A stretch of DNA of 64,000 nucleotides from Acanthosepion esculentum (Eukaryota; Mollusca; Cephalopoda; Sepiida; Sepiidae), in NCBI GenBank assembly GCA_964036315.1, contig OZ038488.1, positions 66,221,142 through 66,285,141 of the forward strand, given 5' to 3'. The notes beneath the pieces are model-generated. The model searched no databases and was not told where the DNA came from. It saw only the letters and a program-made list of their open reading frames with translations. Positions 52,390 to 62,584 of the stretch are shown here, piece by piece. How positions within the stretch are numbered: position 1 is the stretch's first letter; each line of letters opens with the position of its first letter. Position numbers and translations under genes: made by a program.

Positions 52390-52985
52390 TACACCCCATA
52401 GAAGGCAGTAAAGCCACTAAGACACAAGGGGCTACTGACTGTGAAAGAATAATAAAAAAGAGAAACATTATTAAGGAGCGAGAACAAGAGAAGAAGAGTA
52501 ATCAAGAAGACAGTAGATAACGATTGAGATTACATTTAAATTTTTGAAGATCAAAGTCGCCTGGGAAATGATGGAGCCGGAAGAAAGTTCCACAGGCGAG
52601 GAGAGCGATAGTAGAAACTTTTATCATAGAACTTACGGTTATATCTAGCCAATTCAACTGTAAATTGATGAGACCTTGACGCCAATCTAGTACTGCGTTT
52701 AAATTCATAAAGTCTAGGTACCATAGCGGTTAGGTCATCATTTATACAAAAGGCACAGAGAGGCTACATTGCGGCAGCGGGAAAGTGACTGAAGCGGAGA
52801 TACCAGGTCAGGACCTATAACATTGCAGATTCTTCATTGGATTTTATCAAGAACCTCTAAATATATAGCAGGAGCACCGAACCGGAAATATTCAATGCAT
52901 GTACGAATTGTAGACTTATAAATATGTAAGATAGATCCTGGAGAGAAAAATTGTCTAGTATGAACAGAATATATTTCATTGGGCA
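52390..52985 (-). pseudogene. CR1-like LINE 3' part, 5'-truncated
   Basis: The minus strand ends FPGDFDLQKFKCNLNRYLLS S and a stop at about 52502, the C-terminus of the family at 1-2545, with upstream SRLWNSFxxxF and RKFYDKSFYYRSP-like pieces in shifted frames. The tail module (52390-52500) includes TAGTGGCTTTACTGCCTTCT. About 600 bp in all. Confidence 0.88.
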
Positions 52986-52999
52986 GAAATATTAAAGAA

Positions 53000-54295
53000 A
53001 GTTAATATTTCAAGTCTTTTGTCAGTAAATATAGAATTAATCACTTTTTAATCATAAAAAAAACATCTTTAAGGAACCGTATTTAAGGAACCATATTTAA
53101 GGAACCATATTTAAGGAACGCTTAGTTAGGATGATAAAATAGTCATTACAATTGGTTTCCAAAAATGGAAATTACTTATAACTTAACCTGATATATTTTA
53201 AAGTAAAATTAAAACAAAACGAAGCTATACGAAAAAAATGACTTGAGTTTCTTTTCCCCCCATCCCGGCTCCTACAAAAATATACATCGCACAGTGATTC
53301 TCTCTTAAAGTTATAAAACTAGCTTGTGTACCATATTACTTTCACTTACTCAAATATAGTATGCTTTACACACTAAACATATTTAAACTTTATCAGTAAC
53401 AGTTAGAAAGCAAAAGCAACATATATAAAAAAACTGGGATCATCTTTATTTCTGAAATGAAAATTACAACTTTCTACAAAGTAACTTTTCTTGCTTTTTT
53501 GCTGGAAAATTATTAAATGACACTGTCAAAAAAATATTTCATGTGACAATTGTCGCTTTATAGACAGTAAATAGGCCAATACATATGCTATAGTTTAAGT
53601 TACTCGATATCAAAAAGATCCTTCAAATGTGAGTATTGTTCCGACATTAAAAACACTTATTTCAGTACAGCCTATACAGGTTTATAGCCTACAGCAGACA
53701 CATAAGTGCCGCCCGCCCCCATAAAAGTAGCACTCAGGGCGGATTGCCCCCTCTAGCTACTCCACTGATTTTTTTTTATCATAATCGATCAGAGGAGGTA
53801 ACTTCCTTTCAAGAACGAAACTAACCAAGACAATGTATCTTCGCCTATTGTAGGAGAAAAAAATGACTTTAGGCACTTAAGCTGGCTACTAGCAAGGTCA
53901 AAATACAATGTGAACAGGTTGTGATAAATGGAACACATATCAGCGGCAATCATGTATTGTTAGTGATTAAGTCTGTCATCATTTGAATTTGCCAGACTGC
54001 TAGCATTAGTTATTTTTAAATCTTAAGCAGTTTCATTTTGACTTTGGATGGCGTCGGATTATGTGTCTGCTAAAAATCCAATTTTTTTTTTATATATATT
54101 ATCGGCATTGGCCAGATGTTTTGAGTCTACCAGACTAAATTAAATAAAGTAATGATTACAGAAAATAAATTTCACAATGTCATGCGTGCAAAGAAACTTG
54201 AATTATCCAATTAATTAATAAAAATAACTAAATTCGACCTTTATAAAGCATCACTTTGAAGAATGTTCTCTGGTGTGTAGTGACAGTTTATACGC
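53000..54295. other. AT-rich interval with a short tandem and a hAT-like end
   Basis: Four copies of a TATTTAAGGAACCA-like unit lie at 53065-53125. At 53690-53767 the sequence ends in ...AGCTACTCCACTG, complement CAGTGGAGTAGCTAGAGGGG, a common hAT-type terminus; its partner end was not found. Confidence 0.5.
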
Positions 54296-54299
54296 TACG

Positions 54300-54300
<1 letters not shown>

Positions 54301-54371
<71 letters not shown>
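54301..54371 (+). repeat. (TA)n microsatellite
   Basis: About 35 TA units, followed by (ATT)n. Confidence 0.99.
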
Positions 54372-54375
<4 letters not shown>

Positions 54376-54485
54376 ATTATTATTTCAAACTTTAATATAT
54401 CGGATATTCGTATTTGAAATAGACGCCCCATTTTCAAATACGCGTATCCACTATAATAGCGTTTGAAGTAATAAAAATGTTGAAT
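54372..54485. mobile_element. Hairpin MITE
   Basis: TTATTATTTCAAACTTTAAT...TTCGTATTTGAAATAG pairs with TTTCAAATACGCGTATCC...GCGTTTGAAGTAATAA around ACGCCCCAT, giving an imperfect hairpin of about 50-base arms. Partial relatives at 45645-45710 and 23370-23440. Confidence 0.7.
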
Positions 54486-54537
54486 TAAAAATAAATGTAT
54501 TAATTGTATAGAAATACATGTGTGCGGGAAATATATG

Positions 54538-54641
54538 TACGTGTGTGTGCGCGCACTTGTGTGTGCGTTCGCGCGCATGTGCGTGCGTGCGTGCGTGTGC
54601 ATGTGTGTGTGTGTGTGTGTGTGTATGTGTGTGTGTGTGTA
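54538..54641 (+). repeat. (GT/GC)n alternating purine-pyrimidine tract
   Basis: Mixed TG, CG and CA dinucleotides over about 100 bp, a sequence type prone to Z-DNA. Confidence 0.95.
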
Positions 54642-54760
54642 CCTTCTTGTTACTTGTTATCGCATTATTCCAGTTTCAACATTTCACGGCCCAGTCGGAA
54701 ACCTACACTTTCTAGCTTATTCATATTAGCTTTCATTGAGTTAATAACAATTGTACAGCT

Positions 54761-54921
<161 letters not shown>

Positions 54922-55301
54922 AGGCAGTAAATTCTTTTTTAGGCATGTCTGAATAAATAAATTGCAATCATTACGTTTGCCTATTTTTAGCATAATCCGT
55001 TCATATTCACGGACATTTTTCCTTCCGTGTCTTACAATCAAATGATGCAAGAAATGCACTGGAATCACTTTTATTTCCTAAGTACTTTCCATCACTTTCT
55101 GAGATCATCATCAGGGATGCAACTGGTTTGTATGTATGTATATATGTATGTGTGTGTGTTGTTGTTGTTGCGTGTGTGTGTGTGCTGTTTTGTAAAAATC
55201 CTTTTTATACGCATATAAACTTTTATTTAAATTCACAGATTTTTCAGCTGTGTGATTCTTGATACTTTTCCGTTCTCATATTAAAAAATACAGCAACCTT
55301 G

Positions 55302-55302
<1 letters not shown>

Positions 55303-55375
<73 letters not shown>
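55303..55375 (+). repeat. (TA)n microsatellite
   Basis: About 36 TA units. Confidence 0.99.
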
Positions 55376-55379
<4 letters not shown>

Positions 55380-55439
55380 TTTTTTTAAAATCGAGATTAT
55401 TTCTTATCTCCCTAAAGTTTACTTTTAGTGGGTACACGT

Positions 55440-55640
55440 TTTTGAGTTGTTGTCCTTGTTTGTTTTGTTTTTTTAATGAGAAAGTTCATAACAACCGGCC
55501 TGGATCGAGAAGTTCTAATAAAGAAAAACTGTGCCTCACGGCAGGAACCAAATCTATATCCTTTTTTCTCATCTGGGAAACCACTCCTATAGCCGAAGAG
55601 TGCCGTTATCAATTTGGCTACGGGAGACCATCTTGACAAA
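55440..55640 (-). mobile_element. Possible tRNA-derived SINE of another family
   Basis: On the minus strand the head from about 55637 reads GTCTCCCGTAGCCAAATTGA and TAACGG (A-box-like) and, 80 bases on, TTTGGTTCCTGCCGTGAGGC (B-box-like), with acceptor-like complementarity GTCTCCCG/TGAGGCAC imperfect. A unique body follows to about 55440. Only one copy seen here. Confidence 0.4.
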
Positions 55641-56181
55641 GCAAGATTCAAATTACCTATTTAAGGAAAGCGCATATCTCGTTGGAATTTCTACAAACCT
55701 ATACCGACTACGTAAGTTTTAAATGACATTATTTCTTATCTTTCTCTTACTGTAGAAAGTAAGGGCAGCCTACTGCAAGAATGCTTCTACCAAGTCAATC
55801 TTGAATCCAAAGAGACGTGATCGGCCAAGCGTGCGTCACGCATGGCACCTAAGCATGGTAGGATTTCTTATTTTTATAAGCGTTATTCTTCTTAGTGAGT
55901 ACAGGTGTTTCAGTTGATATCTTATATATATATGCAGGGTTTGTAAATAGGCCCAAACTATCAAATTTCTAACACAAAACAAAAACAATAAAATTCCCCG
56001 GCAAAAAGAGTTCCACTACATCGTTTACTTCTTGTCTCGTTGATAAAGGACGCAAGCGTGTCCGAAAATTCCGAAATTAAAATCTTTCTCTTCGTGCTGC
56101 GGTTTAGTCAAAAGGCCTAAAATAAATATTATCAGTTTTATTGATAATATTTTTTATCATTCCTCGAATTGCATTAATCAT

Positions 56182-56185
<4 letters not shown>

Positions 56186-56232
<47 letters not shown>
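56186..56232 (+). repeat. (TA)n microsatellite
   Basis: About 23 TA units next to the inverted-repeat element at 56233. Confidence 0.98.
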
Positions 56233-56234
<2 letters not shown>

Positions 56235-56352
56235 CGGCAGAAATACGTCCCATATATACCTCACCACAGAAATACCTCTTACATGAGACATTAGTGGTAA
56301 AGATGTATTTATCTAGCTAATGTCTTATTAAATGGGAGGTATTTCTGCAGCA
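56233..56352. mobile_element. Small inverted-repeat element (120 bp)
   Basis: TGCGGCAGAAATACGTCCCA(T) at the left end and, in reverse complement, TGCTGCAGAAATACCTCCCA(T) at the right end match at 19 of 21. A second inner inverted repeat (GAGACATTAG with CTAATGTCTT) lies inside. Confidence 0.75.
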
Positions 56353-56379
56353 CTCTGTATAAAGTAGAAAGTATATATT

Positions 56380-56778
56380 TGTGTGTGTGTGTGTGTGTGT
56401 TTGTGTGTGTGTGTGCGCGCGCGTGCGTATGGTTTTGTATTTAGGCAAGAAATGTGATACGCACCTTCAGTTGCAGCAAGCGTCTAAAAGTAATGGTAGC
56501 CTTTATATAATAATATGCATGTATATAAAAGTTAACAACATCAACTATGATCACGGTCAGAAAATACTGGCTATATTTGGGAATTAAGGATATGTTTACG
56601 TTTCTGCAAACTTTACATTCTTTAAAATATCACTTACACACTATTTAAAACAGCAAAACAAAAATTCTTAAAGTAGATTAGCCGAAAAGCGTTCGGAACG
56701 AACAATCATTTGAATAATTTCTACATTCACAATTGTTCAAATGCAGGTGCGTATCACATTTCCTGTCTAAATACAAAA

Positions 56779-56832
<54 letters not shown>
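56380..56832. mobile_element. Fold-back element ending in (TG)n and (CA)n
   Basis: Arms 56431-56473 and 56738-56780 are inverted repeats with 39 of 43 matches (GGTTTTGTATTTAG, GAAATGTGATACGCACCT). Outside them lie (TG)n (56380-56430) on the left and (CA)n (56781-56830) on the right, which extend the inverted symmetry. Confidence 0.8.
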
Positions 56833-56839
56833 ATATATA

Positions 56840-57465
56840 TTTTCATTCGTGTTTTTGCGTGTTTATATATCTAAATATGTCTATGTGTTTGTGTATTATG
56901 ATCTGATTGTGTATGTATTGTCTTTTGCAAGATTCCACCCTCTCCTGCCCATATCACCACTTGAAATGTATCTAAGTTGTAACGAAGCTTTACATTAATA
57001 TTAGATTTTAACATTGATTCTGAGTTTTTGGCCTTTCAATTAAAACAAAATAAATAATAAAATATATGTATTTTTCTTCAGTTTCTTCTTTAAATAATTT
57101 TATATTTTAAACTTAATACAAAAGAAATTTAAAATTGGAAATGTTTAATTTTCAATTTTATAATAAAATTTAATATTAATTAGAATGATTTCTATTTTAG
57201 TCTAACCCTAACATTAAGTCATTAATTATTATAACCAAGGTTCGTTGTCAAGTTTTTTGAATTCCCATATACTTGTATTTTGATTGGCCATTGCAGCTTA
57301 TGTAATAGCGTTTTCTCTATCGAGGGGTGTTTGGTCGATTTGAACCTTTTAAAACCCCTTTATTCTACATTCAACACCATCACTTGATAAGACACCAGAA
57401 GTGTTGAAACAAAATGGCTATTTTTGTAGTGATTTTATGACATATTTATGTTATAATTTTCGAAT
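56840..57465. other. Unassigned AT-rich interval
   Basis: No recognised element or gene. Confidence 0.45.
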
Positions 57466-57467
57466 AA

Positions 57468-57540
<73 letters not shown>
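57468..57540 (+). repeat. (CA)n(TA)n microsatellite
   Basis: About 36 bp of CA and about 36 bp of TA. Confidence 0.98.
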
Positions 57541-57544
<4 letters not shown>

Positions 57545-58105
57545 AGAATTGGATAACGAGCGAGATCTTAACATAGACATAGACAGCACCAACGCCAGAA
57601 TATACAGCACCCTGGCTAACCAGAAATTGTGCACCCCATTTTCCCCAGCAAATAAGTTTTGATAAGGTAATTACACAAGATTACGTCCAATTATTCGGAT
57701 GACTGCAGCGTGACCATGAGCACACACTAAGCACCACCTTTTATGACGATTTTACTGCCTTACTGCCATTTGTACCAAATAAAAATGTCGGCTGCAATAG
57801 TTGGGCCATTTGGAATTTATCAGCTTATAAGATAAACGCACCGATTTAAATAAACGTTCCACTAGGTACATTTTATATAAATCTAATAAACACGGAACAA
57901 AATAATCGCTTTCCGGATAAAATTATTTGAAAATTAATGAGCATGCTGTACAGAATAAGTACCGTGCCTGGCGTAGGGAATCGAAGTAAATAATTTATTC
58001 GTGCCGACATTTGTATTCGGTAGATAAGATTAAGCGATCACTTAGTTGGCCTTGTGCGTGATAGCTGTCTGTGGATTTTAGACAGATAGATATGAAGACA
58101 CTGAT

Positions 58106-58110
<5 letters not shown>
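57545..58110. other. Unassigned interval
   Basis: No recognised element or gene. Confidence 0.45.
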
Positions 58111-58164
<54 letters not shown>

Positions 58165-58173
58165 TAGATAGAT
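58110..58173 (+). repeat. (TA)n(GATA)n microsatellite
   Basis: TA run then three GATA units, directly against the inverted repeat at 58174. A related GATA/TA array (58533-58665) lies on the other side. Confidence 0.97.
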
Positions 58174-58473
58174 ACTTGGTTTCAGTGCATTTTAACTGCA
58201 CATCTACGGGTGAGGGTCGGAAATGGTTATGAACGATCCTGTTTTTAGGCAAGCCCGGATGTAAAACGTCACTCCCGACCCACCCAACACCAAACTGCTG
58301 TCAGCAACAACTATCGTTTTCACTTAGATTTTTTGTTAAGTACATTTTTTCTTCTCTAAAAATGGAAAAAGGAAGTGACGTTTTACATCCGGGCTTGCCT
58401 AAAAACAGGATCGTTCATAACCATTTCCGACCCTCACCCGTAGATATGCAGTTAAAATGCACTGAAACCAAGT
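58174..58473. mobile_element. 300-bp near-perfect inverted repeat, 100-100-100 layout
   Basis: Left arm 58174-58273 and right arm 58374-58473 are reverse complements with one mismatch in 100 (C in the left arm at CTGCACATCTACGG against T). The spacer is also 100 bp (58274-58373). The outer end is ACTTGGTTTCAGTGCATTTT. No clear target-site duplication. No coding frame. The near identity implies recent formation or repair by conversion. Confidence 0.95.
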
Positions 58474-58532
58474 TGCATCTTTGTCGTGAGTAAAATGGTT
58501 TTGTCTATATGATAAAATTATAATAAATAAAT

Positions 58533-58534
58533 AA

Positions 58535-58566
<32 letters not shown>

Positions 58567-58665
58567 CAGATAGATAGAAACGAGGACTGATAGATATGAA
58601 AATACTGAGAGATAAATAGATAGATATGAAGACACAGATAGATAGATAGATAGATAGATAGAAAG
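58533..58665 (+). repeat. (TA)n and (GATA)n array
   Basis: Short TA run followed by diverged GATA units to 58665. Confidence 0.95.
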
Positions 58666-58674
58666 AAAAAGGTT

Positions 58675-59035
58675 TTTGGGATTGATTTGTTATTTTTTAC
58701 GGCTTATCAACCTTTTGCAAGTTATTTAAAGCCAGGAAATATTTTTACATAAAAACATTTTTTTTTTTTAGATAATAATGGTTTAGTGGTACAAGTTTTA
58801 CTAATTAGCTGGGAGTGGAGAAGAGGTGGATTCATACCTTTCCTTAAGGTATTTGCGCGTCACGAAATCGACTGGAATTGGAAACCGGCTCAACGATTTC
58901 CAATTCCGAGCCGTTATCCATTACACCAGCCGTACATCCACGGTTACAGCACCTAGTCTTCCCAAGCAATCAACCATCTAGGTACTGACCTGGTTCGACG
59001 CTGCTTAACATCAAAGATCGTGAGAGAAACGGTGA
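58675..59035 (-). mobile_element. 5S-tRNA SINE, copy G
   Basis: Minus-strand copy with all modules. The 5S head is at 59035-58945 (complement of CTAGGTACTGACCTGGTTCG), the tRNA-like unit is at 58940-58865 with the ATCCATTACACCAGCCGTAC end, then the core (GATTCATACCTTTCCTTAAG) and the tail (GGCTTATCAACCTTTTGCAA, GTTATTTAAAGCCAGGAAAT). Confidence 0.87.
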
Positions 59036-59317
59036 AGAAAGAAAGAAAGAGACTTAGATAGATGGGTATGATACGATATACTATCTAAAAGTTTAGGGAA
59101 TTTAAACAAATCAAATTTTATGCGAACAGTTCCCGGAAATTCTGGATAGCATCCCGTGCATAACAGCGTTTCGTAGATATTTGTTGAGTTCAGCCAATTT
59201 TGCCACAAGCCTACAACGACACATTCAAGGAGAATTCAGAATGTAATTAATTCACTATTAATAGCTTACGAGATTTGAAAAGTGGTCATCATCATTTTAT
59301 AGTACACATCTTTTTGT

Positions 59318-59382
59318 GTGCGTGTGTGTGCGCGCGCGCACGCGCGTGTGTGTGTGCGCGTGTGCGTGTGTGTGTGTGTGTA
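59318..59382 (+). repeat. (GT/GC)n tract
   Basis: Alternating TG and CG dinucleotides over about 65 bp, Z-DNA-prone. Confidence 0.95.
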
Positions 59383-59394
59383 GGATACTCAATG

Positions 59395-60115
59395 CTAATT
59401 AAACTTCTTTTATGCGCGATGTCACTTCTGGACGTGAGCTATCCTGACTCTCCACAACTCCCTATCCTTTGTAAGTCTTACCAATGTTTGTCTTTCTACC
59501 ATCCACTCTCACTCCAATCATCCTTTCACGCATCTCTTTACGTAGATGATTCGCTGTTTATCTGCCATTCTTACTTTCAATATATCTTGTAAGTGTCAAA
59601 ATTCTCTAAGCCCTCTTTTTTTTCTTTATGCTCCAGAAATTTCAACAGTCTGATTTCTTCTGATTCTAAATGTCTTTTTATGTTTCTATTTTCCTTAAAA
59701 ATTCCCCATTACTCACATGGTCTGTCTGTGGTATTCCCAGTATCCTTTTAGAGAACCACATCTCTGTTGCCTCAAGTATTCTCTTCATCTGTGAAGAAAT
59801 TATCCAGTGTCCACTGACGTATATAACGATTGATATTACGTAACAGTTTAGCACTCTATGTTTGTTTATAACGAAATTTTATTGTCTCTTAATACTTTAA
59901 TTAGTTTATAGAAAGCATCTTTAGCTATTCCAATGCAACTTCGGATTTCGGTGTCACATTTTCCATCATCTATTAAAACATTTCCCAGACACTTTCACTG
60001 TAACAGATTCATCTTTTTTCTTGCCGTCAATTGAAACATTTGTCTTAACCGTCAACATTTACTTAGAAAAAATATTACTTATTTTATTATGATAAATTTC
60101 TGCTGTAACATTTTC
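59395..60115 (-). pseudogene. RTE-like LINE reverse transcriptase C-terminal part
   Basis: The minus-strand reading passes through DDGKCDTEIRSCIGIAKDAF, YKLIKVLRDNKI, HRVLNCYVISIVIYVSGHWI, ISSQMKRILEATEMWFSKRI, LGIPQTDHVSNGEFLRKIET, KKKEGLENFDTYKI, and ends with RQTLVRLTKDRELWRVRIAH V. This is the usual order of an RTE-type LINE from the RT thumb to the C-terminus (pattern SSQMKRRLEATEMWFxRRxLxIPWTDHVSN). There are frameshifts and several stops. It is the longest copy of the family of 9836-10140 and 22745-22985 and supplies the 3' end that some SINEs here carry (34015-34310, 60190-60570). Confidence 0.85.
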
Positions 60116-60189
60116 CCTCACAAAATTGTGACATTTTCATTGTGACTTTATTACCGTCCACAAAAAATTTCAGTGCACGTGATCATGCC

Positions 60190-60570
60190 CCAGGATGTGC
60201 GGGTAGCGTAGCTGTTATCGGCGTGTAAAAGGGAATAGTCTAGCCGAGTTCACATTCCGGCAAGTCTGTTGCGTCCACTTTTGCGTAAATGCTCTTGGGA
60301 AGTGAACTGACACATTTCTTCTTCCTCTTAAGCTTTGGTGAAATAGTAGGGTAGACTGGACTCTCTAACCTTGAGTGACAACCTATCTACGTGGAAGACA
60401 ACTCTGAAATTCAAAACCATTTACAAGGCAACGGAAAACCACTCTACGATCTCTCCCCAAATGTTCACAGACGACAAAGAAACTGTATCTATGGAGATGA
60501 TCACCAACGTCCTGAAGGGACATGGAATTAAAGAAAATATGCTTCTTAAAGAAACGTTTTACTGCTGGAA
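60190..60570 (+). mobile_element. tRNA-headed SINE with RTE-derived 3' end, copy J
   Basis: tRNA-like head (60193-60285: GGATGTGCGGGTAGCGTAGC, B-box-like GAGTTCACATTCC) without a 5S part, core GCTCTTGGGAAGTGAACTGA, then ACTCTGAAATTCAAAACC and ATGGAGATGATCACCAACGT CCTGAAGGG, readable as MEMITNVLKGHGIK, the C-terminal end of the RTE-like LINE protein. Ends at (TTA)n (60577-60595). Confidence 0.7.
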
Positions 60571-60595
60571 ATCACTTATTATTATTATTATTATT

Positions 60596-60850
60596 GTGCA
60601 CTGGCGCTACAGAACCATAAACAAAGAACTGTACCAAATAACAGAAACCACATCAATTGAGGACTACAAACAGCAGCAATAACTAAAATGAATAGCACAT
60701 ATAATTCGAAGAGAAAAAATGAAATAATCAAAATGTTGACATTCTACACTACTTTGAATAAAAGGTTAGGAAGGAAACCTCCACTAGCACTGGAAAGAGC
60801 GATAACAGCCACTGGATTTGAGAAACTAATTTTCCTGAACAATTGTTTTA
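60596..60850 (+). pseudogene. LINE C-terminal fragment after (TTA)n
   Basis: Begins right after (TTA)n with HWRYRTINKELYQITETTSI, EDYKQQQ, stop, LKWIAHIIRRENxEIIKMLT and RLGRKPPLALERAITATG-like sequence. It resembles the C-terminal end of non-LTR RT proteins (QLKWIxHxxRRxN). Clade not certain. Confidence 0.6.
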
Positions 60851-60869
60851 TGAGAAAGTTTTTATGAAT

Positions 60870-60965
60870 TTCAACCGATAGCAGCACTTGCTGCTCGATC
60901 AATGAATGCCAAATAATTCCTTATAGGGAAACGGCTAATACTACCATTATTGAGTGAGACGTTGA
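60870..60965 (+). mobile_element. CR1-like LINE scrap
   Basis: TCAATGAATGCCAAATAATT and GGGAAACGGCTAATACTACC match the complement of 5535-5475 in the LINE at 5228-5612. Confidence 0.7.
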
Positions 60966-61299
60966 AGTACAAATACAAAGCCTAATACATCCAGACTGAT
61001 AAGTGTATGCCAAGCACATTTATCATAGCAAAATGTAGACGATATAATGACAGGTTTTGATAAAAGTAACCCATTAACTTGCAGGTTGCGCCCAGTTAGA
61101 AATATCTTCAGGTTGCACAACCCAATCTGTTCAAACAGTCTCTAAATGATATCTAGATGCATTTTTGTGGTACTGAAAAGGATATTTACTGTATTTCGTC
61201 TTAATTCATCAAGACAACCATGTCCTTGTTAAGAATTTTAAGCAATTAAGATAAAAAAAACCCATGAAAGTCGTGACTTGTGTAGCATCAAGACATTTT

Positions 61300-61340
<41 letters not shown>
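61300..61340 (+). repeat. (AAT)n at 5' junction of Dong-like LINE
   Basis: About 13 AAT units immediately before the first LINE base. Confidence 0.97.
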
Positions 61341-62517
61341 GGCTGATATTGATCGCCTGTGTGTGCCCAGATCTGAAGGTGGCAGAGGATTAGTTCAACT
61401 AGAACTGTCTTACAAAACCAAAACAATCGGTTTTCAAGGATATCTGGAAACTACAGAAGACTGGATGATGATCTGTGTCAAAGAACATGAAAGAAGAAAC
61501 TTTATTCAGTAATAAAGGAAACCAACAGATTAAAAAGGGAATTACAAGAGGGTGAAGACGTGCAAATAAATCATAATACACTTACTACAACGGCAAAGAA
61601 CCTAACAAAGAAAGCAAATGCAATGTACCAAATGCAGAAACGATGACAAGATAAGCCTCTTCATGGTCAATACTCTACCCATACCAAACAAGCTGATTTA
61701 GACAAAACCCGTACCCATCAGTGGTTACGTAGTGCAGGGTTAAAAGCTGAAACCGAAGGTTTAATTCTTGCAACACAGGACCAATACTTGCTAACTAGAA
61801 ATTACCAAGCACACATGGTGGAAAATTGCGTTGACCTCCTAAATGTAGATTCTGTGATAAATATTCAGAAACAACTGACCAACTTGTACCAGGTTGCACA
61901 GTGTTAGTACCCACTGAATATAAAACTCAACATGATAGAGTGGGCTAATATCTTCACTGGAAAATATGCAACTTTTACGAGAAGGAAACTGCAAGAAACT
62001 TGTATGAACATCACCCAGACCCTGTTACAGAGATAGGACCTGTAACAATTTTATGGGACGTTACAATACATACAAACAGAACAATGAAAGCTACTCGCCC
62101 AGACATCAAAGACCACAAAAACAGAATGTGCTTTCTTACTGACATGACAGTCCCTATAGACTGTAATGTATCTTTGAAGATTTTAAAAAAGTATCAAAAT
62201 ACAAGGATCTTGAAATAGAAATCTCAAAAGTGTGTCATATGAAGCCATCAATAAATCCACTTGTAGTTCGGGCCCTCGGATTGATTGGAAAAGGGTCCGA
62301 TAGACTCATTGAAGGGATTCCTGTTTCGTCCATGCCTTAAAGAAATACAAAAATATTGTACACACAAGAGCTTTATCTATGTAAAATGTGTGCGATCCTA
62401 GTATTTCTTCTTTTTTTTTACAAAAAATGATCAGTGGAAAATGTTATGAAGTCATTTCTGACCTTAGGACTCCAGTTGGGACCCTAAAGGAAATGAGTAT
62501 ACAACAGAAACCCAAGG

Positions 62518-62518
<1 letters not shown>
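61341..62518 (+). pseudogene. Dong/R4-like LINE, 3' 1.2 kb, between two (AAT)n tracts
   Basis: The plus strand opens with ADIDRLCVPRSEGGRGLVQL (post-RT region), continues with frameshifts to CRFCDKYSETTDQLVPGC, the Cys/His zinc motif (H replaced by Q), and then YLHWKICNF-like sequence, YEHHPDPVTEIGPVTILWD, the REL endonuclease segment ATRPDIKDHKNRMCFLTD (PD-x12-D), VPIDCNVSLKILKKY, and VVRALGLIGKGSDRLIEGIP. The 3' UTR holds CCTTAGGACTCCAGTTGGGA, shared with 30945-30840. R2-superfamily LINEs carry exactly this CCHC-plus-REL arrangement, and Dong elements are known to insert in TAA repeats. Inactive through stops and shifts. Confidence 0.85.

Positions 62519-62582
<64 letters not shown>
62519..62582 (+). 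repeat. (AAT)n at 3' end of Dong-like LINE
   Basis: About 21 AAT units directly after the LINE 3' UTR, mirroring the tract at its 5' junction. Confidence 0.97.
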
Positions 62583-62583
<1 letters not shown>

Positions 62584-62584
62584 A

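Noticed and set aside
59275..59592. Plus-strand frame with a YVDD string resembling an RT active site
   Set aside because: The opposite strand over the same bases reads continuously as the C-terminal end of the RTE-like LINE (TLVRLTKDRELWRVRIAHV), so YVDD is a coincidence.
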